Shown piece after piece: positions 43,189 to 50,180 of a stretch of DNA of 50,180 bases. The DNA is from an uncultured Candidatus Melainabacteria bacterium. Its GTDB lineage: Bacteria > Cyanobacteriota > Vampirovibrionia > Gastranaerophilales > Gastranaerophilaceae. The first letter of the stretch is position 1. Every line of letters begins with the position of its first letter. The stretch is taken from NCBI GenBank assembly GCA_934757245.1, contig CAKVLH010000014.1, forward strand, positions 1-50,180. Reading direction: 5' to 3'. A program made the position numbers and the translations under genes. A model generated the notes under the pieces. That model had not been told where the DNA came from. It saw only the letters and a list, made by a program, of their open reading frames with translations, and did not search any database.

Positions 43189-43217
43189 ATTGTAGCATTT
43201 ATGCGACAAAATTTCAA
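43189..43217 (-). promoter_or_regulatory. Predicted leaderless promoter of the toxin-antitoxin operon
   Basis: Minus strand TTGAAA (43212-43217), 17 bases, TGC-TACAAT (-10 at 43189-43194), then six bases to the toxin ATG. A likely autoregulation target of the HTH antitoxin. Confidence 0.55.
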
Positions 43218-43230
43218 TTATATTATTTTC

Positions 43231-44199
43231 TTAAAATTTAACAGCCAATATCCCATCAAGCTTTTTAAAAATTTCTTTTAAATCGTTCATCAAAACCAGT
43301 TCACCCCTCAATCTTGATGCACCTTGGAAACCATTTACATAATAAGGGTAAAATTTTCTGCAGAATTTTACACCAATATCTTCTCCACGAAATTCAACTT
43401 CTTTGTTTAAATGTTTCTTTAATGTTGTAATTTTTTCTTCCAAAGTTGGTGGAGCGATATATTCTCCACAATTAATATATTTTTCTACTCGATATAAAAG
43501 TGAAGGGTCGCCCAATGCTCCGCGTCCGATTGCAACTCCGTCCGCTTGAGATTCTTCTAAACATTGAACGGCTGTTTCAATCGAAATCACATCACCGTTT
43601 GCAAAAACAGGAATATCAACATTTCGTTTAAGCTCTGCAATCTTTTTCCAATCAGCTTTTCCGCCATACATTTGAGAGCGAGTTCTTCCATGGATTGTAA
43701 TAAAATCCGCGCCGGCTTCTTGCATTTTCTGACCGTATTCAACAAAATTTAATTCATCAAACGTATAGCCCAAACGGAATTTTACGCTCAAAGGAATTGT
43801 AATGTTAGCTTTCGTTGTGCAAACAATTTCTTGCGCTAATTCTACATTTCTCATCAATGCACAGCCGTCAGTTCCTTTAACAACCTTATTTACAGGACAG
43901 CCCATATTTATATCTATCATATCAGCGTATTTTTGAAGATAATTTGCGCATTCTGCAATCATTTTTGGCTTATGTCCGCTCAACTGATAAGATATAGGTG
44001 AATGGTCTTCGCCTCGTGCCACAATATCCGTGTCTTTAACTTGTGTCAAAGCTTCTGAACTTATCATCTCAGTTGTTAAAAGACAGTTTTTTGAATATTC
44101 ACGCACAAGAGAGCGTAAAACATAGTCGGTAATTCCTGCCATTGGCGCAAGCGAAACCCTGCTTGATATTAGTGCTTGAACCTTGTTTTTATCCTGCAT
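43231..44199 (-). CDS. dusB: tRNA-dihydrouridine synthase
   Basis: FMN enzyme reducing specific uridines in tRNA D-loops. 322 residues. APMAGITDYVLR near the N-terminus, DINMGCPVNKVVK, the catalytic Cys in TDGCALMRN, KFRLGY, HGRTRSQMYGG, FANGDV and GVAIGRGALGDP. Length and the NMGCP-(V)NKV segment favour DusB/Nifr3. The first 11 bases overlap the end of the TPR gene. Confidence 0.93.
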   Translation of the reverse strand: MQDKNKVQALISSRVSLAPMAGITDYVLRSLVREYSKNCLLTTEMISSEALTQVKDTDIVARGEDHSPISYQLSGHKPKMIAECANYLQKYADMIDINMGCPVNKVVKGTDGCALMRNVELAQEIVCTTKANITIPLSVKFRLGYTFDELNFVEYGQKMQEAGADFITIHGRTRSQMYGGKADWKKIAELKRNVDIPVFANGDVISIETAVQCLEESQADGVAIGRGALGDPSLLYRVEKYINCGEYIAPPTLEEKITTLKKHLNKEVEFRGEDIGVKFCRKFYPYYVNGFQGASRLRGELVLMNDLKEIFKKLDGILAVKF

Positions 44200-46309
44200 A
44201 AGCCTTTAATTCACCCATTCTTGTTTTTGCATATTTTAAATATTCATCATCCGTTGTGTAGCTTGAAATAAACTTTTGATAATATTTATAAGCTTCTTTA
44301 TAATTGTTCAAGCTGTCATAATCAACCGCAACCATGTAATTTGTAATCGGAAATTCGTTTGAATATTTAAGTACATTCAAATAATCATTAATCGCAAGTT
44401 TTGGTTGTTTTTGCTCATCATAAATCAAAGCTCTATAATAATATGCATACGCATTTTGCGCATCTTTTTTAATTACATCATTAAACTTTAACATAGCTGT
44501 TTGAAAATTGTTTTTTTCAAACAAATCAATACCTTCATTTAAAATTCCAACAGAACCATTTTGCACAACATAAGTCAACAAATCTTTTGCGTCAGAATTA
44601 GGATTAAGTCCGACAGCTTTTTTTAGATACGTTTCAGCAAGCGACCAATTTTGTTGTTCGGAATACAAATACCCGATATAGTAAGGAATTTCTGCATTCT
44701 TAGGATTAATTTGTTCTGCTTTTTTGTAGTATTCGATAGCACTGTTGAAATCGTTTAAAGCCTGATAAGATGATGCAACACCGAGCATAGAATCTTCTGT
44801 TGCAGGACTAATTGCCAAATACTGCTGAATAGCTTTTTTGTAATCCTTGTTATCAAAACTTGAAGATGCTGCTGCAAGTTTTGTTGAAACAGAGTCATTT
44901 TGAACGCTTTGCAAAGTTTTAAGTACTAAATTGTTTGTTGGGAACTTTGTTTTAGCTGCATTTAGTGTGCTTATTGCGTTGTTGTAATCTTCTTTTGACG
45001 CATAACAAATCGCCAAATTTACATAAGCATCAATATTTGAGGCATTTTTTGAAATAACAGCCTTATATCCGCTGATTGCATCATCAATTTTATTATCTTG
45101 GTGCAATTTGTATGCGTATTCGTAAATTTCTTCATCTGTACCGTTTTGATTAAGGTATGCGATGTATTCGGATGGTGAAAGCGCATCCTTCATTGCTCCT
45201 GAAATTTCAGCCTTCGCACCTGCATTATTAGGGTCGATAGCAAGAATGCGTTTATATAAATTTAAAGCAGTTTTATTATCACCCATTTCTTTAAACACTT
45301 GTGCTTTATACAAAAGAGCTTGAGTGTTATTCGGATATAAAGTCAAAACAGAATCATACGACTGAATTGCTTTTTGATATTCTTTTCTTTGCTGAAAAAG
45401 AGTTCCGACATTCAAACGTGTTGTAATGTTAGAAGGATTAATTTGTTCAGCTTTTCCGTAATAACTTAAAGCCGTTTCATAATCGCCTTGTGCTTGTTTA
45501 ATTGCGCCTAAGTTTGCGTTAAGCTCAGCGTCTGAAGGAGTTACGGCAAGTTTCTTTAAATAAATTCTTTCTAAGGCATACAAAACTTCCATATCACCCT
45601 TAGAGTTTGCTAAAGCTTCATTATACTGAGTTACAGCCTCATCATAATTACCCAATTTATCGAGCGTTCTTGCGTATTTCATTCTAAGCACGCCGTTATT
45701 TGGATTTAAATCAAGTGCGATTTTGTAATAATCAGCAGAACGAGGTTCGTTTCCTAAAAGTTTAAGCAAATCTGCAACTTGCATGTTCGCGTCAGACGCC
45801 ATTTTTTCGCCTTCCGTAGCTCTTGAAAACTCATAAGCAGCAGCGGATAAATTACCCATTGCTCGCAATTCTTCACCGCGCTTATATCTTCCGCTAGGAG
45901 TTGTATCAGCACCAACGACCTTTAAACATTGGCTCAAATTTCCTGTCGCTGAAGAAATCATGCCGGCTGAATTTTGAACGTTTTGTTCTTTGTTTGGATA
46001 AATTTTGAGATAAAAAAGCGCACTTCTAAAATCATTAGCAGCTTTATCATAGTTTTTTTCTTGATTTGCATAAAACGTAGCTCTTGCAAGATAAGCGTTA
46101 ATAAGCCCAATTCTTGCAGAGTTATCAAGATAATTAATCCTTAAAGCCTTTCTAAATTCAACAATTGATGATGAATATTGACTTGACATCAAATAATTCT
46201 GCCCTGCATTATAATGTTCTGTAAATGCTCCGTTTGGCGCAGCAAAAATCTGATTTTGCCCTAAAACTGCACATATAGCTAAACAACAAATTAAAAGTTT
46301 TCTTTTCAT
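44189..46309 (-). CDS. Secreted protein with a long TPR array
   Basis: 706 residues. Signal peptide MKRKLLICCLAICAVLGQNQIFAA. Then roughly fourteen tetratricopeptide repeats across the whole mature chain (for example DEAVTQYNEALANSKGD, ETALSYYGKAEQINPSN, SAIEYYKKAEQINPKN). Such periplasmic TPR proteins act as assembly platforms in outer-membrane and pilus biogenesis. No ribosome site is clear. Overlap with dus suggests cotranscription. Confidence 0.82.
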   Translation of the reverse strand: MKRKLLICCLAICAVLGQNQIFAAPNGAFTEHYNAGQNYLMSSQYSSSIVEFRKALRINYLDNSARIGLINAYLARATFYANQEKNYDKAANDFRSALFYLKIYPNKEQNVQNSAGMISSATGNLSQCLKVVGADTTPSGRYKRGEELRAMGNLSAAAYEFSRATEGEKMASDANMQVADLLKLLGNEPRSADYYKIALDLNPNNGVLRMKYARTLDKLGNYDEAVTQYNEALANSKGDMEVLYALERIYLKKLAVTPSDAELNANLGAIKQAQGDYETALSYYGKAEQINPSNITTRLNVGTLFQQRKEYQKAIQSYDSVLTLYPNNTQALLYKAQVFKEMGDNKTALNLYKRILAIDPNNAGAKAEISGAMKDALSPSEYIAYLNQNGTDEEIYEYAYKLHQDNKIDDAISGYKAVISKNASNIDAYVNLAICYASKEDYNNAISTLNAAKTKFPTNNLVLKTLQSVQNDSVSTKLAAASSSFDNKDYKKAIQQYLAISPATEDSMLGVASSYQALNDFNSAIEYYKKAEQINPKNAEIPYYIGYLYSEQQNWSLAETYLKKAVGLNPNSDAKDLLTYVVQNGSVGILNEGIDLFEKNNFQTAMLKFNDVIKKDAQNAYAYYYRALIYDEQKQPKLAINDYLNVLKYSNEFPITNYMVAVDYDSLNNYKEAYKYYQKFISSYTTDDEYLKYAKTRMGELKAYAG

Positions 46310-46384
46310 ATCAATATATTACTATAAGTTATGTTGAAAGTGAATAAGAAAACAGGATAAGTTAAAATCTGTTAATAATTATAA

Positions 46385-48193
46385 TTATGCATTCGCAATA
46401 ATTTTAGCAGACTCGTCAAGATTACGCATTAATTCATCTCTACCTTTATCCAACCCGCGTTGTCTCAATGCGGTTGCAACTGCATTGGCAAAGTTTGGTG
46501 CTTTACCTTCTGCTGCTGCTTTATAATAATCTTCCTCGAAATTTTCACCCAATCTTAAAGACCAATTGCCGGTACTAGTTCCAGGGCGGTTATAAGTTTT
46601 TGCAATTCCGAAAAAGTCTGTAAAGAAAATTTGAACACGTTTTGCAGGACTTGTAAATAATTCCGCAAAACTTGCTGCAACAAAACTACGTTTATCTTTT
46701 CTAATATTTTCTCTATATTCCTTAATTTCTTTAGTAGTTGCATCTTTTGGTGCTGTATCTCTAGCCAATAGTCTTGTTTTTCTCAAAAAACCTTTGTCTT
46801 TAACATTTCTAAATTTAGCTTCTACATATTCTAAGAATGACTGGTTATCATGTGAGCCAATCATAATAGTATTTTTAGCAGGAGTAGTAGCACCTCTATG
46901 ATCAAATTGTGTTACAGAAATGCCGGATAACTCTAATTTCTTCATTATTTCTTGAACAGGCTTTGTTGCATCACCCAAATCTTCGCAAATTAGTGAAGAT
47001 TTATCTAATCCATATTTTTCAGCCGCAGGCATAATGATTTTTGTGAAAAGCATAGCATATTCATCCAAGCTATGTTTCTTGTATTTGCCTTCAATTGAAT
47101 AAATTCTACCTGAATTTTGTGGCGTCATTTTTTTAGAAGCTGTTGTGTAAATAAACGGATCAATCAAACCAATAACGTGGTCTATTCTGATTCCTCCGGG
47201 GAAGCTTGCAAAATATTCTTCATATTTTTGTTTCAAGACTTCACCAGCTTCTCCTAAAGAGCCGTCTTTATTGAAAATCTTTTCCGGATCATAATACTTA
47301 AATCCCCAACGCTGACCATTTTTAGAAAAATAATCAGGAGGACAACCAATTGCTTTACCTTTTAAAAACAAATTTTTATGAACCCACTCGTCAACTGCTG
47401 TTTGCGCAACAGGAGAATCACCAATAATTTTCAATCCTGTTTCTTGTGCTAATTTATTTGATTTTTCATTTTCTTTTTCTAAAATCATTTGGTTGAAGAT
47501 AAAAAAGTCATAGTCATTTTTGTATTGAGTTTTAATTTCTGCAATTCTTGTCGCAGCTTTCTTCTTATCTGCTGTAGAATATAAACCCAAATCTAAGGCT
47601 GACCATTTTTTGCCATCATTTACTGTGCTTAAGATATGAAAAATCGCACTTTGCTCATATTTAGCTTCTTTTTGAGCTTTAAAATCCAAAAATTCTTTAG
47701 ATTCTTTTGCATTATTAAAAGCTTCTTTTAATGCAATATCATAAGCGCTTCTTACGTAATCATAATCTACATTTTTTTTGTCAGGATTGTTTGCAACAAT
47801 TTTTTCAAAAGTTTCTTTAGATAAAATATTACCGTATTCTTTAGAAGCCAATTTTTCTAAAGGAATCATAAGAATATTTTTCGCGCTTGATTCAGGAGCA
47901 TAAGGCGAATTATCCTTCGCTTTTCTTAATCCGTTCGGCTCTTGTTGAACTCCGGAAATCCCATGCTCTTTTAAAAATGGAAAAAGTTTTTTAACAGAAG
48001 TCTTTGAAAATAGTGAACCTATACCAACATTTTCAGCTTTAACAGAAGGTGCTGAAGCGTTATGCAAAATAATATCAACTTGCTTACCCAAAAGTTCTAA
48101 ACCTTGATTAAGTGAACTTGTATAAACTTGCATTTCTTTAGCATTTGGTTTTCTTCCAAATGCAGGAGTTTGTCCGATAGCATTGATTTTCAT
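46385..48193 (-). CDS. malQ: 4-alpha-glucanotransferase (GH77, MalQ-like)
   Basis: 602 residues from MKINAIGQTPAFG, with a GGAGAAG ribosome site; the TTG/GTG codons before it are not needed. GH77 motifs: SPYAPESSAKNILMIPLE, GIRIDHVIGL (nucleophile Asp), ICEDLGD (acid/base Glu), and IGSHDNQS in place of the usual GTHDND. It transfers maltooligosaccharide chains in glycogen/maltodextrin metabolism. The sequence is divergent from E. coli MalQ and has an N-terminal extension with the INAIGQTPAFG motif. No other glycogen genes lie nearby. Confidence 0.85.
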   Translation of the reverse strand: MKINAIGQTPAFGRKPNAKEMQVYTSSLNQGLELLGKQVDIILHNASAPSVKAENVGIGSLFSKTSVKKLFPFLKEHGISGVQQEPNGLRKAKDNSPYAPESSAKNILMIPLEKLASKEYGNILSKETFEKIVANNPDKKNVDYDYVRSAYDIALKEAFNNAKESKEFLDFKAQKEAKYEQSAIFHILSTVNDGKKWSALDLGLYSTADKKKAATRIAEIKTQYKNDYDFFIFNQMILEKENEKSNKLAQETGLKIIGDSPVAQTAVDEWVHKNLFLKGKAIGCPPDYFSKNGQRWGFKYYDPEKIFNKDGSLGEAGEVLKQKYEEYFASFPGGIRIDHVIGLIDPFIYTTASKKMTPQNSGRIYSIEGKYKKHSLDEYAMLFTKIIMPAAEKYGLDKSSLICEDLGDATKPVQEIMKKLELSGISVTQFDHRGATTPAKNTIMIGSHDNQSFLEYVEAKFRNVKDKGFLRKTRLLARDTAPKDATTKEIKEYRENIRKDKRSFVAASFAELFTSPAKRVQIFFTDFFGIAKTYNRPGTSTGNWSLRLGENFEEDYYKAAAEGKAPNFANAVATALRQRGLDKGRDELMRNLDESAKIIANA

Positions 48194-48565
48194 TTTCTTC
48201 TCCAAATATACACACATAACCTAGCGATATACGCCTTATATCGAGATTGTACTACATCAAGATATATTTGCAAGAAAATTGAATTGTGCAAACTCATCTA
48301 CAGGATTAAATTTATATTATAAGACCTTTTCTAGTTGTAATTGACTTGAATGATAATAGCCAAAATAGTATTCTTTTGCAAATCCTGTTTTTTAGAGTTT
48401 AAAAGGATGCACTATAAATTTATGTCGTAACAAAACGAAGTTTATCATTGTTAGATAAACTTCGTTTCATTCCTATGGTTGGAATTGCTTACACTTTTTG
48501 AAATAGAGACTTAGCCAGCCTGCGTTTCTAAAACTTATTTAATAGATCATTAAGTCATACCAATT
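48194..48565. other. Intergenic region with a terminator
   Basis: 372 AT-rich bases between two minus-strand genes. It includes the malQ ribosome site. At 48433-48467 there is a 14-bp perfect stem (AAACGAAGTTTATC) with a seven-base loop, T-rich on the minus strand, probably the terminator of the 48566 gene. I see no other gene. Confidence 0.65.
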
Positions 48566-50167
48566 CTATTGACTATTTGTAAGTTCTTGCAATATTGCAT
48601 CCATATCTCTAACGCCTCGCTCGGTATGATGAACGATAGTAACTTTACCGCTAGGTGATATAACCTCAATATCACTTGTTACAGAGTCATCACGTGTTTC
48701 ACGACCATGTACTACAATTTCATAGCCTTTTTTTGCTAAAAGCTCTAATCTTACAGCTACCCAAGGCTCTATTATTGCGTTTGCAGCACTGTAATCGGCA
48801 AATTTAATAGCTTTTGACTTAGTGTAGTCATTTGGATAACAATAAAAATCTCTTCGTTCAGCAAAATTACCAGCCAATGATGTTTTAGGGTTAAAGTTAT
48901 TGTCAAACCATTCAGCTGCTTCATTTCTTATCTGAATTGGCATTTCTTTAATTACACGATTTTTATAATCAGATTGGAATTTTTTTGCATAGATTTTTTC
49001 TGCCAAAGAAAATTGTTGTGTGTTAAATTTTGTCCCCCAAGTAGGTTCAACTCCTTCATATGCTACTTTTACAGCTGTAGCAATTTCACCTTTATCAAGA
49101 TTACCGCAATCAAAGACTTCATTACCAATTTTCACTTTGTTGTCTCGCAAAACATCAATATCCAATCCATATTGTTCTTTTACGAACTTAACATCTGCTC
49201 TAGCTTGTTTGTTAATTACAGTGTTTTTCCAGATAGGTTTTTCAAATGCAGAAGATGCTATATCTTCTTTTGAAGCAAGTTCTGTTGTACTTACTTCAGG
49301 TTTTACATAAGTTTTCTTAGTTGACACTGTAGATGTTTGTTGATATGTTTTTGCGCTAGGTTTTGTAGCATTACCACTAATAGCAATTTGTGATTCTGGT
49401 ACAGGTTCTCCATTTTTCAATCTAGCATATAACGCTTCTGATTCTGCATCACCTTTCAGAGGTTCTTGGCGTTTCAAGAAATTCTTCTTAGGCATTACAT
49501 AAGGGTCGCCATCAGTATCATATACAACTATTTCATCTGGTTGTACTACTCTTGGTCCTTCTTTTGTTTGAATTTCAGTTCCAGGTTTTACAATTTTGTA
49601 TGCGGATGGAACTTGGTCTTTTACGATATCTATTGCATTGCTTTTGCCCGGTTTTGCGCTATATAATGGATCCAATTCGCCTGTTACAGGATTTTTGTAT
49701 GTTGAAGCAATTGTCGTTGGATCGCCTACTGCAAAATCGCCACCAGCTTCATCATAAACCATGATTACAGATGCAGGTTTGCCGTCAGCACCGGTGCTTA
49801 CTTCATATGGATGTTCTGGGTCCCATTTGTTTGGAACATACATTTTTCCGTCTTTGCCTTGGTAAACAATTCCATCCGGTTGACCGTCTGTTGTATACGC
49901 AGTTGCTTTGCCAGCTTTACTTAAAGATTGATGAGCATCAGTCGGGAAGTTTGCTCTTGTTTTTGAATAATCCGGAGTTGGTAATTTTGCTCGATACGTA
50001 GACGGACTACTTTGGACAACAGGAGCATTAGGTGTTTTTGTACTTACAGTTGGCATATTCTCACCGGCAGACGCTTTTGGTTCTGCTGTAGAAGCAGTAG
50101 TTATTGCAAGTGTGCCACCTTTTAGTTCTTTCAATAATAAACTTGCGGCATCATTGATATTTTGCAT
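48566..50167 (-). CDS. Large hypothetical protein, possibly truncated by the window edge
   Basis: At least 533 residues. The frame stays open beyond the Met at 50167 to the window end, and that ATG has no strong ribosome site, so the true start may lie outside. Residues 1-90 are Thr/Pro/Ala-rich and look disordered. About 90-250 carry Asp/Gly-rich strand-turn units (YQGKDGKMYVPNKWD, VYDTDGDPYVMPKKN). The C-terminal 230 residues look globular and may bind or cut something (VHGRETRDDSVTSDIEV, IVHHTERGVRDMDAI). No family recognised and no signal peptide visible. Confidence 0.65.
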   Translation of the reverse strand: MQNINDAASLLLKELKGGTLAITTASTAEPKASAGENMPTVSTKTPNAPVVQSSPSTYRAKLPTPDYSKTRANFPTDAHQSLSKAGKATAYTTDGQPDGIVYQGKDGKMYVPNKWDPEHPYEVSTGADGKPASVIMVYDEAGGDFAVGDPTTIASTYKNPVTGELDPLYSAKPGKSNAIDIVKDQVPSAYKIVKPGTEIQTKEGPRVVQPDEIVVYDTDGDPYVMPKKNFLKRQEPLKGDAESEALYARLKNGEPVPESQIAISGNATKPSAKTYQQTSTVSTKKTYVKPEVSTTELASKEDIASSAFEKPIWKNTVINKQARADVKFVKEQYGLDIDVLRDNKVKIGNEVFDCGNLDKGEIATAVKVAYEGVEPTWGTKFNTQQFSLAEKIYAKKFQSDYKNRVIKEMPIQIRNEAAEWFDNNFNPKTSLAGNFAERRDFYCYPNDYTKSKAIKFADYSAANAIIEPWVAVRLELLAKKGYEIVVHGRETRDDSVTSDIEVISPSGKVTIVHHTERGVRDMDAILQELTNSQ

Positions 50168-50180
50168 AGCTTCTACTGAT

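Overview
The window is an AT-rich, gene-dense bacterial chromosome segment with about 40 protein genes. I see no rRNA, tRNA or CRISPR array. The envelope genes (murC, murB, ddl, ftsQ, an MCE/MlaD-like protein, secA, rseP, secreted TPR proteins) point to a diderm. The murC-murB-ddl-ftsQ order, thyX, prepilins beginning MKKFGFTLAELL, and short N-terminal motifs such as INAIGQTPAFG fit a gut member of the Vampirovibrionia/Melainabacteria (Gastranaerophilales type), the non-photosynthetic sister group of cyanobacteria. That placement is inferred from sequence style, not from a search.

Layout. 0-5.5 kb: a prepilin-like protein, an MgtC/SapB membrane protein, a TPR protein and a very acidic hypothetical. 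5.7-9.3 kb: maf, dnaG and rpoD, with dnaG and rpoD directly abutting. 9.6-14.6 kb: a coiled-coil protein, a small secreted repeat protein, nagZ, a small hypothetical, thyX, a solute-binding protein and a UPF0173 hydrolase. 14.6-19.9 kb (minus strand): murC, murB, ddl, ftsQ, hemW, making peptidoglycan precursors and the divisome, with a palindromic repeat inserted between murC and murB. 20-28.6 kb: valS, a membrane-anchored hypothetical, a small protein with a UmuC-like polymerase, rseP, comF and an isomerase-only GlmS-like SIS protein. 28.6-35.3 kb: a GAF plus degenerate HD-GYP protein, a secreted protein with an MCE protein, and secA with a tail-anchored DUF4145-like protein. 35.3-42.2 kb is the accessory part: palindromic repeats, a DUF559 nuclease-like gene framed by 40-base inverted repeats, a prepilin/YadA-head/peptidase-S74 fusion, a small winged-helix protein and a double SF1 helicase. 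42.2-50.2 kb: a TIGR04076 protein, an antitoxin with a deleted toxin, dus, a TPR protein, a GH77 glucanotransferase and an unrecognised protein running to the window edge.

The most unusual signal is a family of REP-like palindromes (core CCCTCTCC...GGAGAGGG, usually preceded by CACCTCACCCTA). Copies lie at about 18.45, 27.37, 35.36, 35.46, 35.92, 37.47 and 37.55-37.74 kb, and three more sit in frame inside the helicase gene at 38.96-39.12 kb. A DUF559 gene lies exactly between two of them in inverted orientation (39 of 40 bases matching), a layout like a REP-associated transposase locus but with a PD-(D/E)XK-type nuclease in the transposase position.

A second recurring pattern is a good -35/-10 promoter placed so that transcription should start at or within a few bases of the ATG, with no Shine-Dalgarno sequence (dnaG, nagZ, the 23820 gene, the DUF559 gene and the toxin remnant). 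This suggests leaderless mRNAs. All domain calls rest on reading motifs by eye; no alignment or database search was possible.
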